In this document: positions 9,384-18,794 of the stretch, piece after piece
Numbering within the stretch: position 1 is the stretch's first letter
How the letters are laid out: every line of letters starts with the position of its first letter
Assembly (NCBI GenBank): GCA_030614785.1
Contig: JAUWTJ010000011.1
Coordinates: 1-64,000 of the forward strand
Origin: Alphaproteobacteria bacterium
GTDB lineage: Bacteria; Pseudomonadota; Alphaproteobacteria; M2410
Length of the DNA stretch: 64,000 nucleotides
Direction of reading: 5' to 3'
The notes under the pieces: model-generated
Seen by the model: only the letters and a program-made list of their open reading frames with translations
The model's database searches: none
What the model was told of the DNA's origin: nothing
Program-made: the position numbers and the translations under genes

Positions 9384-9911
9384 ATGATTATCTGGATTCA
9401 GAGCTTTTTGAGGCAGAAGTCAGGCGTATCATCAGTCGAGTTCGCTCTCATAGCGCCCTTGATGATTGCCATTTTCCTTGGGATGATCGAGATTTCGGAT
9501 GGTCTGACCGCCAAACGGAAGGTCGCGTCGGCGACCAGCACCGCGGCAGATCTTGTCGGCCGGACAAAGGCTGTGAGTAGCGCGGACATCGCAGATGTCT
9601 ATTCGGCCAGCAAAGCAATACTGGAGCCCTACAATACGACTGCGATCGAAATCCGAATTACGTCTGTAATTATTAATCTGGACGGGACCACCCAGGTCGG
9701 ATGGAGCGATGCGTTAAACACCAGCACGCTTGTCGTCGGAGATCCCTACGTCCTGCCCCCGGGTATTGGCTTTCCTGGTGGCAGCGTGATTATTTCAGAA
9801 GTGGCGTATGCCCACATGGGACTTGTCGGAAATTTCCTCGGCAGTCCCCATATCTATAGCGATATTTTTTACGTGCAGCCTCGTCGGTCATTGCAGATCC
9901 AGCATTTGTAG
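9384..9911 (+). CDS. TadE-family pseudopilin-like protein
   Basis: This is a 175-residue companion of the preceding gene. The prepilin-like segment SGVSSVEFALIAPLMIAIFLGMIEISDGL (about residues 12-40) again carries the conserved Glu at position +5 of the hydrophobic helix. It continues with TAKRKVASATSTAADLVGR and a predicted extracytoplasmic beta-rich domain. It differs from its neighbour enough that a recent duplication is unlikely. It is the last gene of the three-gene TadG/TadE/TadE operon, facing the convergent TraB/GumN gene. Confidence 0.85.
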   Translation: MIIWIQSFLRQKSGVSSVEFALIAPLMIAIFLGMIEISDGLTAKRKVASATSTAADLVGRTKAVSSADIADVYSASKAILEPYNTTAIEIRITSVIINLDGTTQVGWSDALNTSTLVVGDPYVLPPGIGFPGGSVIISEVAYAHMGLVGNFLGSPHIYSDIFYVQPRRSLQIQHL

Positions 9912-9948
9912 ATCGAAGATGACAGCGTCCATGGTCTCCGAAACGAAT

Positions 9949-10857
9949 TTACTGCCTGACTATTGTGTAGCCTTCATTTTCGAGCAATTCTATAACGTTG
10001 TTTTTCCCCGCCAGGTGGCCGGCGCCAACGGCGACGAAGTATTTGCCATCACTTTCCAACATAGTTTTTAATGGTTCGATCCAGTTGCGATTGCGCTTGT
10101 AGAGTACAGCGTCAATAAGCTCCGGGGTCTTCGCCATTGACGTGTTCAGGATTTCAGCGACGGCTGCGATGTCTCCTTGTGACCAGGCCTCAATCATTAG
10201 TCCCATCATCTGTTCGATGTCTACAAGGTCTTCAATCGACGCCAACAGGATATTGACCTGAACCTGGTCAGGATGATCGGCAAGGGCGCGAATGCCGGCA
10301 TCACCGGACTCCAGATAACCCAGAGCCATTGCGTTCCTTTTGGCCACGGCAAGGAAGACTTGCTCAACACCGCTGTCAGGCTCGAACCCAAGGCTGAACA
10401 TCGCAGTCAAACCGGCCTGGAGCGAAACGAACCACGGCTTGAGCGCGGCCGCACCATCGACTGACATCCCCCACGGCTTGATGGCCGCATCGATACGCTC
10501 AACCTCATCATCTTTAAAGTAGGATCGAAGCGTCTTGCCCTCCGGGTTGAAGGCATACTTTTGCATGAGCGCGCCAATTTCGGCTTCGTTTGAAGTGTCG
10601 GCCTCAAGGACCAGCGTATCTGATGCGGCCATTGCAGTCACAATCGTTTCATTCTGCCATTCAAGATCCATCGGCAGGAGATGGAACGTACCGAAGAGAT
10701 AAAGCTCCGCCTTGCCGCCCTCGACCTTCCAGATTGCCGGCCCCGGTGTTGGCTCGTTGCCAGCTTGTTGTGACCAACAGATCGCGAGAACGACCAGGAC
10801 AATTGCCAGGACGGTTATCAGGGATTGCGGGAGAAGTGAAACACGCGGCAGTCTCAT
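9949..10857 (-). CDS. TraB/GumN family protein
   Basis: This is a 302-residue protein of the TraB/GumN (Tiki-like) family, whose members adopt an erythromycin-esterase/EreA-like metalloprotease fold. The N terminus has a signal anchor (about residues 12-30, QSLITVLAIVLVVLAICW). The family motifs are present: LYLFGTFHLLP near residue 55, LVLEADTS near residue 85, and the C-terminal FVAVGAGHLAGKNNVIELLENEGY, containing a conserved His. The track begins at a TTG five codons earlier. The ATG has a GAGGCAAG sequence upstream and is preferred. The substrate is unknown; proteolysis at the envelope is a family-level inference. Confidence 0.82.
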   Translation of the reverse strand: MRLPRVSLLPQSLITVLAIVLVVLAICWSQQAGNEPTPGPAIWKVEGGKAELYLFGTFHLLPMDLEWQNETIVTAMAASDTLVLEADTSNEAEIGALMQKYAFNPEGKTLRSYFKDDEVERIDAAIKPWGMSVDGAAALKPWFVSLQAGLTAMFSLGFEPDSGVEQVFLAVAKRNAMALGYLESGDAGIRALADHPDQVQVNILLASIEDLVDIEQMMGLMIEAWSQGDIAAVAEILNTSMAKTPELIDAVLYKRNRNWIEPLKTMLESDGKYFVAVGAGHLAGKNNVIELLENEGYTIVRQ

Positions 10858-10901
10858 GAATGCTTGCCTCAATGAAATGCAGGGGGGATATATATAGAAG
10901 C

Positions 10902-11717
10902 CTACCGAATTTTCTCCGGCGCCCCGCTGGCCACTATGTCATCCGCTTTTGAGATACTGACATCAGACAGGACAAGTCTTTTCTCTTTATACGTATCGCC
11001 AATGTACTGACGCAGATTGCGGTTCTCGTCGTCGTCTGTGATCATCTGGTCAAGTGGCATTGCCATTTTCGACCACTTGTTTTCCGGTTCGACCCCGGAG
11101 GCAATTTTGTTTGCCAGCGAAAGCCAGACCATACCTTGCACATCGTCGAGATCGACACCGGTTCCGGCAAAATAGAGTTGGGCCAGTTTGAACCTTGCAA
11201 GCGCGATGCCGTCGAGGCTGGCCAGCCGAAACCATTGAGAGGCGTGATAGGGCGCGGGTTCAAGGCCGTGTTGGTGATCCCCGTAAAGAAACAATTCACC
11301 AAGGTCGAACCGGGCAATCGGATGACCCGCCTCGGCAGCCATATAGAGCCATTTTGAGGCCTCGCGCAGGTCAATCTCTTCGACACCCTGTCCCAACCGG
11401 TAATTAGTGGCGAGCTTCACAGCGCTCTCGACATGTCCTTGCTCTGCTGCCTTTTGATAGAATGAATTTGCAACTTCGAGGTCCTGGCCAACCCCCTCGC
11501 CAGCAGCATACATATTGCCAACAAAATATTGCGCAACGGGGTTGCCGCGATTAGCGTCTGATTCCCATTCCAGAAAGGCCTCGCGAGGGCGTCCCGCTGC
11601 GTAAGCGGTCTGACCGCTTTCAAAGTCCGCGAGGGCCGGGCCACAAACCAGCCCCCCTGCCCCAGCTGCACCACCAGTCAGTATAACGGCGATGATGATC
11701 GTCTTCATCCGCATCAT
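10902..11717 (-). CDS. Exported Sel1-repeat protein
   Basis: This 271-residue protein has a signal peptide (MKTIIIAVILTGGAAGAGGLVCGPALA region) followed by four to five Sel1-like repeats. The repeat pattern G-x-A-x-A-x-F-x-L-G-x-x-Y-x-x-G shows in NPVAQYFVGNMYAAGEGVG, VESAVKLATNYRLGQGVE and IALARFKLAQLYFAGTGVD. Such repeats are alpha-alpha scaffolds for protein contacts in the periplasm. The track ORF extends 25 codons upstream into the end of valS. I place the start at ATG 11717 because GAAGAGAAGG stands about eight bases before it. No specific partner can be named. Confidence 0.84.
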   Translation of the reverse strand: MMRMKTIIIAVILTGGAAGAGGLVCGPALADFESGQTAYAAGRPREAFLEWESDANRGNPVAQYFVGNMYAAGEGVGQDLEVANSFYQKAAEQGHVESAVKLATNYRLGQGVEEIDLREASKWLYMAAEAGHPIARFDLGELFLYGDHQHGLEPAPYHASQWFRLASLDGIALARFKLAQLYFAGTGVDLDDVQGMVWLSLANKIASGVEPENKWSKMAMPLDQMITDDDENRNLRQYIGDTYKEKRLVLSDVSISKADDIVASGAPEKIR

Positions 11718-11746
11718 AGCAAAGGCCTTCTCTTCACAACATTCGA

Positions 11747-14410
11747 TCAGGCGGCTCCCTGAAGGCGTTCCAGGGCTTCGTTCAGTTTGCATTTGACCTC
11801 TTCGGCTTCAGCCTTTCTGGATCGTTGCTCTTCAACAACCTCCTCGGGGGCCCTGGCGAGGAATTTTTCGTTCGACAATTTGGCATCAAATTTCTTAATT
11901 TCGCTTGCCGCTTTATCGATTTCCCTGGTCAACCTCGCCGTCTCCTGGTTGATATCGATAACCCCCTCAAGTGGCAGGAATATGGTCGCTTCATCAATAA
12001 CTGTCTGGACCGCTCCCTTTGGCATCTCCTCGGTGGTTCCAAGTGTGCCAAGACGGGCCAGAGTCTCGATAATGACTGCGTGTCTGGTCAACCGATCAAG
12101 ATTGATGTCAGAGAGGCCTTTGACAAGAATATCGATCTTGGCGCCACCGGGAACATTCATTTCCGAGCGGATCGAGCGGATTTCTGAAACGATCCGTATC
12201 AGCCAATCGATTTCGTCAACGCTCTCGCGATCCACATTGATGGACGAAACATCAGGCCACGACGTAAGCATAAGTGCGCCATCGCGCCCGCCTGCGTTCT
12301 CGCCAATGCGCGCCCAGAGTTCCTCGGTGATAAAGGGCATGAAGGGATGCAGGACAATGAGGATCTGATCAAGCGCCCAGGCGACGCAGGCACGGGTTTC
12401 GCGCTGTACATCAAGGTCATCCCCGTTGAGGAGCGGTTTGATGAGTTCCACGTACCAGTCGCAAAAGACACGCCAAACGAAACGGTAGGCCGCATTGGCG
12501 GCATCATTAAACCGATAGCCTTCAATCCCTTCAACAATGCCATCAACCGCACCGGCCAGTTCGCCAACGACCCACTTGTTGATGGTCTGTTTACAGGTAT
12601 CTGGATCAAAGTCAGCTTGCGGAATACATTCATTCATTTCTGCGAAACGCGCAACATTCCACAGCTTGGTGCCGAAATTGCGATAACCTTCAATGCGTGA
12701 TTTGGCGAGCAGAATATCCCGCCCCTGAGCGGCCATGGCGGTGAGTGTAAAGCGAACAGCATCGGCGCCGAATTCATCAAGCAGAGCCAGAGGATCGACC
12801 GCATTGCCCTTTGATTTGGACATCTTCTTGCCGTGTTCGTCCCGGATGAGAGAGTGGATATAGACGGTGTGGAACGGAACTTCATCCATGAAGTGAAGTC
12901 CCATCATCATCATCCGGGCGACCCAGAAAAAGATAATATCAAACGCGGTGACCAGTACATCTGTCTGGTAGTAGCGCGCAAGCTCTGGCGTCTGATCCGG
13001 CCATCCCAGGGTCGAGAACGGCCACAAAGCTGAAGAAAACCAGGTGTCCAGGACATCCTCGTCACGAACGAGATCGACGGTCTTGCCGTAATGTTTTGCC
13101 GCCGCCTCTTGCGCGGCCTCTTCTGTCTCTTCAACAAAAACCTCACCGTCCGGGCCATACCAGGCCGGAATTTGGTGCCCCCACCACAGTTGTCGGGAGA
13201 TGCACCACGGCTGAATATTCCGCATCCACGAGTAGTAGGTCTTCTCCCAGTTTTTCGGGACGAAAACCGTATCGCCTTTCTCGACGGCGGCAATGGCAGG
13301 CCTGGCCATCTCCGCGGCATTGACATACCATTGGTCGGTCAGCCAGGGTTCAATGACAACCTCGGACCGGTCGCCATAGGGAACCATCAATGTGTGGTCC
13401 TCAATCTTTTCGACAAGCCCCAATGCGTCAAGATCCGCAACAATGCGCTTGCGCGCCTCAAACCGCTCCAAACCTTGATAGGCTTCGGGAACTTCTTCAT
13501 TCAAATTTGCATGCTGATCAAAAATATTGATCAGGGGCAGGTTGTGGCGACGACCCACTTCATAGTCATTAAAGTCATGTGCCGGTGTGATCTTTACCGC
13601 ACCAGATCCCTGCTCGGGGTCTGCGTATTCGTCAGCAACAATTGGAATGAGGCGGTCTGTCAGAGGCAGGCGGACATGTTTGCCAATCAAATCCTTGTAG
13701 CGTTCATCGTCGGGATGGACCGCAACAGCGGTGTCGCCAAGCATGGTTTCAGGGCGTGTGGTCGCGACCGTGATGGTGCGCCCCTTCTCGCCTTCGACCG
13801 GATATCTGAAGTGCCACATGAAGCCTTTGACCTCGCGGGCCTCGACCTCGAGATCAGATATCGCCGTCAGAAGTTTCGGATCCCAATTGACAAGGCGCTT
13901 GTCCTTGTAAATCAGTCCCTCCTTGTGAAGCTGAACAAAGACCTTACGGACCGCCTTTGACAGGCCCTCATCCATCGTGAAGCGTTCTCGGCTCCAGTCA
14001 CACGATACGCCGAGGCGTCTGAGCTGCGTGGTAATGGTTCCGCCGCTCTCCTCTTTCCAGTCCCATACCCTCTTGACGAAGGCCTCGCGCCCCATGGTGC
14101 GACGGTCGGTTTGATTTTCCTCCATCAGCTTGCGTTCAACAACCATTTGCGTGGCGATCCCTGCATGGTCGGTCCCGCATTGCCACAGGACGTCCTTGCC
14201 GCGCATGCGTTCAAACCGGACGAGAATGTCCTGCAGCGTATTGTTGAGGGCATGGCCGATGTGGAGGCTCCCGGTGACGTTGGGCGGCGGAATCACGATG
14301 CAGAACGCGTCCTCGGCCGTGTTACCGGAAGCCTTGAAGGCCCCGCTTTCTTCCCAATCCTTATAGATCCGCTGCTCGGCCTCGCCGGGCTGGAACGTCT
14401 TGCTCAACAT
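11747..14410 (-). CDS. valS: Valyl-tRNA synthetase
   Basis: This class I aminoacyl-tRNA synthetase of 887 residues charges tRNA-Val with valine. The ATP-binding signatures are intact: [17 protein letters not shown] (HIGH motif, about residues 42-58) and [14 protein letters not shown] (KMSKS motif, about residue 525). The editing domain carries [17 protein letters not shown]. The anticodon-binding domain and a C-terminal coiled coil rich in Lys and Glu (last 60 residues) are also present. The length is normal. The gene follows popZ on the minus strand with a terminator-like hairpin between them. Confidence 0.97.
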   Translation of the reverse strand: MLSKTFQPGEAEQRIYKDWEESGAFKASGNTAEDAFCIVIPPPNVTGSLHIGHALNNTLQDILVRFERMRGKDVLWQCGTDHAGIATQMVVERKLMEENQTDRRTMGREAFVKRVWDWKEESGGTITTQLRRLGVSCDWSRERFTMDEGLSKAVRKVFVQLHKEGLIYKDKRLVNWDPKLLTAISDLEVEAREVKGFMWHFRYPVEGEKGRTITVATTRPETMLGDTAVAVHPDDERYKDLIGKHVRLPLTDRLIPIVADEYADPEQGSGAVKITPAHDFNDYEVGRRHNLPLINIFDQHANLNEEVPEAYQGLERFEARKRIVADLDALGLVEKIEDHTLMVPYGDRSEVVIEPWLTDQWYVNAAEMARPAIAAVEKGDTVFVPKNWEKTYYSWMRNIQPWCISRQLWWGHQIPAWYGPDGEVFVEETEEAAQEAAAKHYGKTVDLVRDEDVLDTWFSSALWPFSTLGWPDQTPELARYYQTDVLVTAFDIIFFWVARMMMMGLHFMDEVPFHTVYIHSLIRDEHGKKMSKSKGNAVDPLALLDEFGADAVRFTLTAMAAQGRDILLAKSRIEGYRNFGTKLWNVARFAEMNECIPQADFDPDTCKQTINKWVVGELAGAVDGIVEGIEGYRFNDAANAAYRFVWRVFCDWYVELIKPLLNGDDLDVQRETRACVAWALDQILIVLHPFMPFITEELWARIGENAGGRDGALMLTSWPDVSSINVDRESVDEIDWLIRIVSEIRSIRSEMNVPGGAKIDILVKGLSDINLDRLTRHAVIIETLARLGTLGTTEEMPKGAVQTVIDEATIFLPLEGVIDINQETARLTREIDKAASEIKKFDAKLSNEKFLARAPEEVVEEQRSRKAEAEEVKCKLNEALERLQGAA

Positions 14411-14512
14411 TTTTCTTTGCTTCTCTTTTTCATTCAGTGTCGCATCCTGCGCACTTTGTGGAGGTATTTACGTGTTCAGAGACCTTTTTCCAACAAAAAC
14501 GGGCTTCAAACG

Positions 14513-14541
14513 AAAAAACCACCCTGCCGGGACAGGATGGT
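14513..14541 (-). terminator. Rho-independent terminator after popZ
   Basis: Read on the minus strand, ACCATCCTG, a six-base loop and CAGGGTGGT form a nine-pair stem with one G-U pair, followed directly by six T residues. It lies about 35 bp after the popZ stop and before valS, so it should separate the two transcripts. Confidence 0.75.
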
Positions 14542-14574
14542 CAATTCTCATCATTTCCCTATATTTGGTTCGCG

Positions 14575-15183
14575 CTATGACACGCCGCCGCCTGACACGC
14601 GGTCGATCTCGCGCTGTACAAGCTCTTCTACAATTCCGGGAAGGTTTTCATCAAGCCATACCTTGAGAAGCGGTCTCAGGGAAGCAATCACAACTACCTC
14701 GACTGTGTTGGCCGAACCCAGAGTTGCTGTTTTGGCGAGACTGCCAAAGGCAGCCATTGCGGCGCCTGCCGCCACGTCACCCAGAAGACCGTCCTCACTC
14801 TCAACTGTCGGAGTCGAAGCCGCCGCTACCGGAGCGGGCTCTGGCTGTGGCTCACGTTCCGGCTCGGGCTCGGGCTCGGGCTCGGGCGCGGGTTCTGGCT
14901 CGGGTTCCGGGAGAACTTCCCCCTCTGCCTCAACCATCATAAGATCATCATCGCCAATGGGCTCTTCTTCGGCCACGTCGGTTAAATCGAAAACATCTTC
15001 CTCTGGCTCAGGCTCGGGTTTTGGCTCAGGTTCCAGCGCAGGATCTGGCTCCTCGGCTTCAACCTCAGCCTCAGCTTCCGTGCCCACTTCTTCTGGATCA
15101 CCATCTTCGGAGATAATCCGCCTGATTGAGGCGAGGATTTCCTCCATTGTTGGTTCCTGTTGCGAGTTTTCCTGATCACTCAT
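14575..15183 (-). CDS. popZ: PopZ-like polar organizing protein (DUF2497)
   Basis: This 202-residue acidic protein has the three-part architecture of PopZ, which forms a polar matrix anchoring the chromosome origin and cell-cycle regulators. The N-terminal client-binding helix is [20 protein letters not shown]. The middle is a disordered Glu/Pro-rich linker made largely of PE dipeptides. The C-terminal oligomerisation helices contain [31 protein letters not shown]. The ATG has an AGGTGAGAG site upstream. The linker is encoded by a six-base repeat. The neighbours tolC and valS match the order seen in related alphaproteobacteria. Confidence 0.88.
   Translation of the reverse strand: MSDQENSQQEPTMEEILASIRRIISEDGDPEEVGTEAEAEVEAEEPDPALEPEPKPEPEPEEDVFDLTDVAEEEPIGDDDLMMVEAEGEVLPEPEPEPAPEPEPEPEPEREPQPEPAPVAAASTPTVESEDGLLGDVAAGAAMAAFGSLAKTATLGSANTVEVVVIASLRPLLKVWLDENLPGIVEELVQREIDRVSGGGVS
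14861..14892. repeat. Hexanucleotide tandem repeat inside popZ
   Basis: About five imperfect copies of GGCTCG in tandem encode the Pro-Glu repeat of the PopZ linker. The unit is a multiple of three, so slippage would change linker length without a frameshift. Confidence 0.8.
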
Positions 15184-15388
15184 GAATGTACTCTCACCTA
15201 AGATTGCTCCAGCTGCCAGATCCGTTTTCAGATCTCATCTGCAAACACCAGTTATTCCACGACACCGGACCGGTTCGCGAATCACGGCCATCTTACGCCG
15301 GAATCGTGAAAAATGTCATACACCGCGCCAAAATTATGCCGCCTGGGGCCGGTTTTGTCATAACTCAAATAATTTGTGGATTTTGCCA

Positions 15389-16756
15389 CTACTGTTCCGC
15401 CACGGTCAGGCCCAGATCAGCGGCACTCAGGCGGCCAACAGAGGCAAGCAAGGCATAGGCCGCGACCATCTCGTTCCTGCGAGCTCCAACCAGAGTTACC
15501 CTTGCATCCAGCAGTTCCTGCTCGGCATCAAGCACATCGAGTGTGGTCCGCGAGCCGACCTGGGCTTCCTGCTGAACACCGTCAAAGGCTATCTCGTTTG
15601 CCCGGACCTGTTGCTGGCTGGAAATGATTGTCGCCTGAGTGGAGCGAAGTCCTTCCCAGGCGTTTATAACGCCTTCCCTGACAAGGCGCTCTGTCTCGGC
15701 GATTTGTATCCGGTTTTGATTGTTGACCTGTTTGGCCTGACGCAATCGAGAATAGACCGCCCCGCCCTGGTAGAGGGGTATCGTTACCTGGCCTGTCAGA
15801 AATGTCGTATCTGTTTCAGCAAAGCCACTGCTTACGCCCTGAACATAGTCCCGTTCATCTGTATAACTATAGGACCCTTGCAATGACACTTGCGGTAGCA
15901 GACCGCCCCGTGTTGCCTTGACGCCCTCTCTGGACGCTACTTCCCGCTCTCTTGCTGCGCTGAGAACCGGATTGGATTGCAGGGCGATAGCGACAGCCTC
16001 CGCTTCACTTTTCGGCATCGCGGCAAGTTCGGGAAGGTCCTCGATTGCTCCCATATTCACCGGGCTATGGCCGATGACACGCTCATAGGCCGACTGGCTG
16101 GCTATCAAGGCGGCTTCTGAACGCGTGAGGCGCGACTTTGATCCGGACAGACGCGCCTCGGCCTGGGCAACATCGGTTCGAGTAATCTCTCCAACGCGGA
16201 AACGATCCTGGGCAGCCTGCAACTGGCGCTCAAGAACCTGGACATTGTTGTGTGACAATTCCACGACTGATATATCGCGCAGAACATCGTAATAGGCTGT
16301 TACAGCATCAAACAGAACCTGTTGTTCAACCGACCGAAGGTTGGCTTCGGCGCCTCTGGTTTGAGCTTTTGCTGCTCTGGTTCCGTAATAAGTCTGGCCG
16401 CCCCTGAAAACCGGCAGGGAAACGACCGCAGCTCCGGAAAGAGGGCTGGTGGAGGTTTCAACATCAGGTGTCAGCGGATCATCGTCCTTGCCGGTGAAGT
16501 CCTGACTGGCAATTGACCCTTGAAGGGTAACGGTGGGAAGCCAGCCCGCCTGCGCCTGGCGAACATTTTCGCCTGTGGCCATCAGACCCGCCCGCTCGGC
16601 CTGCAGTGTAGGATTGGAGCCGTAGGCCGCAGCCAGGGCTTCGTTGAGCGTCTCGGCCTGCGCATTGGCCACGCCAACCGCAACAAGAGCCGAGCTCAAA
16701 AGAAGTGAGCGGATAATTTGTGCGGATTTCCCGCTTCTGTATTTTTTCAACAACAC
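15389..16756 (-). CDS. tolC: TolC-family outer-membrane efflux/secretion channel
   Basis: This 455-residue precursor has a signal peptide ending near ANAQA, then two OEP repeats starting at ETLNEALAAAYGSNPTLQAERAGL. Motifs typical of the type I secretion TolC subfamily include VRQAQAGWLPTVTLQGS, DVLRDISVVELSHNNVQVLERQL, and FRVGEITRTDVAQAEARLS with its second copy VGSRTTLDVLDAEQELLDARV. The protein forms a trimeric channel from the periplasm across the outer membrane. A GTG start with GGAG seven bases upstream is used. No inner-membrane partner is nearby, so it may serve several exporters. The pcm-like gene upstream is a common neighbour. Confidence 0.9.
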   Translation of the reverse strand: MLLKKYRSGKSAQIIRSLLLSSALVAVGVANAQAETLNEALAAAYGSNPTLQAERAGLMATGENVRQAQAGWLPTVTLQGSIASQDFTGKDDDPLTPDVETSTSPLSGAAVVSLPVFRGGQTYYGTRAAKAQTRGAEANLRSVEQQVLFDAVTAYYDVLRDISVVELSHNNVQVLERQLQAAQDRFRVGEITRTDVAQAEARLSGSKSRLTRSEAALIASQSAYERVIGHSPVNMGAIEDLPELAAMPKSEAEAVAIALQSNPVLSAAREREVASREGVKATRGGLLPQVSLQGSYSYTDERDYVQGVSSGFAETDTTFLTGQVTIPLYQGGAVYSRLRQAKQVNNQNRIQIAETERLVREGVINAWEGLRSTQATIISSQQQVRANEIAFDGVQQEAQVGSRTTLDVLDAEQELLDARVTLVGARRNEMVAAYALLASVGRLSAADLGLTVAEQ

Positions 16757-17006
16757 CTGAAGTCTCCTTATCGATCACAATGCCATGCGGATTTTGCAAT
16801 TGCTGATGGTCTGCAAATTTGACCGAAGATCCCCAAGATCTACCTCGGCTCTGGACTAACTACACTAGTATGATGAACAGAGGGCGTAAAGCGGTCTCAA
16901 CACCGCTGGAGTGCACTCACAATAGCGAGCCCCGATTATGTGATAAAATGCACGCTGAAACAAAGACCTGGGATCGTTTTTTGATCCTGTACTCAGAATA
17001 CCTGGA

Positions 17007-17660
17007 CTAAAAGACAAATTCGCTTTCCTGCTCAAACCCGGGAAGTGGCGGAGCACTGGCGTCGAAAAGTTCCACAGCAACAAAGTTATCCTTGTTGCGA
17101 GTGACAATCGTTGCACGTCCCACCTTGCCATTTTGAATTATGACAGCCATACGGCCGCCTTCTGCCAACTGATCTTCAATTTGCGGGCACCTGCGCGCAA
17201 GCGCGCCATCAACGAAAATAATGTCGTAGGGCCCCTGTTTTGCGAGGCCGCCTGCAAGCGATCCCGTTACCACCGCAACGTTGTCGATTTCCAGTTCTCC
17301 CAGGGTCTTTGTCGCCTTCGCAGCCAGGTCCTCGTCACTTTCAAGGGCAATGACCGCTTCTGTCAGTTTACCCATCACCGCAGCCGCATAACCGGTGGCG
17401 CAGCCGATAACCAGCGATACCGCGCCCGGTGTAACGCGAGCGCCCTGCATCAACTTTGCAAACGCTCGCGGGCGCATGAGATATCGGCCATCGGCGATCT
17501 CGATAGTGTTGTCCGAATAAGCCAGTGATTGCTTCGCCTTTGGAACAAAGCGCTCCCTGGGCAGATCCAGCATGACGGCCTGCAATTTCTTGTCACTGAC
17601 ATCATTGGTTCGAACCTGACCTTCCAGCATGTTTTTCCGTGCACTCTCAAAATCGGTCAT
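17007..17660 (-). CDS. Protein-L-isoaspartate O-methyltransferase-like protein
   Basis: This 217-residue Rossmann methyltransferase belongs to the PCMT family. It opens with the alphaproteobacterial form MTDFESARKNMLEGQVRTNDV, then carries LVIGCATGYAAAVMGKL at the SAM-binding loop (consensus GxGxGY), ALESDEDLAAKA, and DIIFVDGALA. The glycine-rich loop reads IGCATGY, less canonical than IGTGSGY, and PIMT substrate-loop residues are weak. True isoaspartate repair is therefore uncertain, as for most homologues encoded next to tolC. The track start is a TTG four codons earlier; the ATG is preferred. Confidence 0.82.
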   Translation of the reverse strand: MTDFESARKNMLEGQVRTNDVSDKKLQAVMLDLPRERFVPKAKQSLAYSDNTIEIADGRYLMRPRAFAKLMQGARVTPGAVSLVIGCATGYAAAVMGKLTEAVIALESDEDLAAKATKTLGELEIDNVAVVTGSLAGGLAKQGPYDIIFVDGALARRCPQIEDQLAEGGRMAVIIQNGKVGRATIVTRNKDNFVAVELFDASAPPLPGFEQESEFVF

Positions 17661-17942
17661 GGCTCTATCCAAAGTTTGTGAAATTTGCGTCTGCGGTACT
17701 TGTCGTTGAGATCTTCTGGTGCCGGATCCGCTATCGAATCAAATCTCCGGCAAAATGCATGGCAGGCTTATACCGCTGCGACCAGCCAATGACAATATTG
17801 CACACCGTCGGTCATGGCGTGAGTCCAATTGGTGCGACCATTTCTCCACAATCCCGTACCACGGCGCTTCACAAGCTTTATCGAGCGTCGCGCATCATTC
17901 CGTTGCCAGAGCCAGCCGTCTCTGTTATATCGCCCATCTTCT

Positions 17943-18016
17943 GGCCACGTGGCGGAGTGGTTACGCAACGGTTTGCAAAACCGTGTACTCCGGTTCAATT
18001 CCGGACGTGGCCTCCA
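17943..18016 (+). tRNA. tRNA-Cys (GCA)
   Basis: A 74-base cloverleaf. The acceptor GGCCACG pairs with CGTGGCC, the anticodon loop is TTGCAAA with anticodon GCA, the T arm is CCGGTTCAATTCCGG, and CCA is encoded at the 3' end. Confidence 0.96.
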
Positions 18017-18110
18017 TTCTTCCTTATGCCCGCAGTTATTCTGCCCTTTTGGGCGCGCCCGAGCGGCGAACTGCTGCAGCCTCAAGCCTGCTTACGGAAA
18101 AAGCCTTCTG

Positions 18111-18125
18111 TTAACCCTTTGTTAA
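18111..18125 (+). promoter_or_regulatory. CtrA-type box TTAA-N7-TTAA
   Basis: TTAACCCTTTGTTAA is a perfect match to the full-length CtrA recognition sequence of alphaproteobacteria. It lies about 95 bp after tRNA-Cys and, read on the plus strand, just upstream of two hairpins that end in a terminator. No protein start lies immediately downstream. Confidence 0.5.
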
Positions 18126-18147
18126 GAGAATGGGGTGATCCTGTCAT

Positions 18148-18222
18148 TGTCTTCCCTTGAAGACACCCCACCATTTACCCAACACCTCCGGGGCCGCCTA
18201 CCCAGCGGCCCCAATTTCTTTT
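18148..18222 (+). ncRNA. Candidate small RNA ending in a rho-independent terminator
   Basis: The segment begins with a perfect seven-pair hairpin (TGTCTTC, loop CCTT, GAAGACA). A C- and A-rich single-stranded stretch follows, containing CACCTCCG, which could pair with Shine-Dalgarno sequences. It ends with GGGGCCGC, a seven-base loop, GCGGCCCC and a T-rich tail (18190-18222). A CtrA-type box lies at a distance suitable for a promoter. No ORF covers it on the plus strand. The transcript and its ends are inferred; the 3' hairpin could also terminate transcripts coming from tRNA-Cys. Confidence 0.38.
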
Positions 18223-18255
18223 GGGCTCCGGCTTTCGAAAAGCTGACACAAACCC

Positions 18256-18570
18256 CTATTTTCCGTCTTTTTTTCCTTGCCCATTACGCCTGCGCCGCTC
18301 GCGCCAGATAACAAACCGGCGGCGAGCCCGACGAATCGGCGGCACGTCAATCGACAGAACGATGATACCCAATGGAATCATCCAGAAGCCAATCACCGGC
18401 AAAAACCCCAGCGTCCCCAATATGACCAGCAAGACACCGATCACCAGTCGCAACGGTCGGGATTTTGGCAGATGAAACATCCGGTTACCAATCTTCAGTT
18501 TTGACAAAATATCCTCCCAGGCGGGCTTTTTGCTATTATCCGGGTATCTGCGCTGCAATGCCAGCGGCAC
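18256..18570 (-). CDS. Small two-helix membrane protein, function unknown
   Basis: Up to 104 residues with two hydrophobic segments, LRLVIGVLLVILGTLGFLPVIG and FWMIPLGIIVLSI, separated by a short turn. A very basic C-terminal tail follows (RRARRRFVIWRERRRRNGQGKKDGK). Similar short proteins with an LGFLPVIGFWMIPLG core are common in alphaproteobacteria, but none has a function known to me. The track start is a GTG with no clear ribosome site. The ATG at 18480 would give a 75-residue protein that keeps both helices and is a real alternative. The tail lies on the positive (cytoplasmic) side by charge. Confidence 0.68.
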   Translation of the reverse strand: MPLALQRRYPDNSKKPAWEDILSKLKIGNRMFHLPKSRPLRLVIGVLLVILGTLGFLPVIGFWMIPLGIIVLSIDVPPIRRARRRFVIWRERRRRNGQGKKDGK

Positions 18571-18652
18571 ATGGCCACTTTTTGTCTGGTGTTAGACAAA
18601 AGACTTTGTTAGAAGCGCCTCCTTATCGGACGTCTCAAGATGTCCGACCTGA

Positions 18653-18728
18653 TCCCCGGTAGCTCAGTTGGTAGAGCAATTGACTGTTAATCAATGGGTC
18701 GCTGGTTCGAGCCCGGCCCGGGGAGCCA
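18653..18728 (+). tRNA. tRNA-Asn (GTT)
   Basis: A 76-base cloverleaf. The acceptor TCCCCGG pairs with CCGGGGA, the D arm is AGCTCAGTTGGTAGAGC, the anticodon loop is CTGTTAA (anticodon GTT), the T loop is GGTTCGAGCCC, and CCA is encoded. Confidence 0.97.
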
Positions 18729-18737
18729 GATAGAGGA

Positions 18738-18767
18738 AAGGCCCGGCGGATTGCCGGGCGTTTTTTT
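18738..18767 (+). terminator. Rho-independent terminator after tRNA-Asn
   Basis: GCCCGGC, a five-base loop and GCCGGGC form a seven-pair GC-rich stem followed by seven T residues, about ten bases after the tRNA CCA end. An A-rich stretch on the other side could also serve the opposing regulator gene weakly. Confidence 0.88.
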
Positions 18768-18794
18768 ATCTCAAATTGTCGCTCAAGTCGTCCG

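Noticed and set aside
13091-13960. 289-codon plus-strand ORF
   Set aside because: Antisense shadow of valS, with no ribosome site and no recognisable domain.
14111-15175. 354-codon plus-strand ORF rich in Gly-Ser repeats
   Set aside because: It is antisense to valS and popZ. Its GSGSG stretch is the mirror of the popZ Pro-Glu linker, and it crosses the valS-popZ gap without any recognisable domain.
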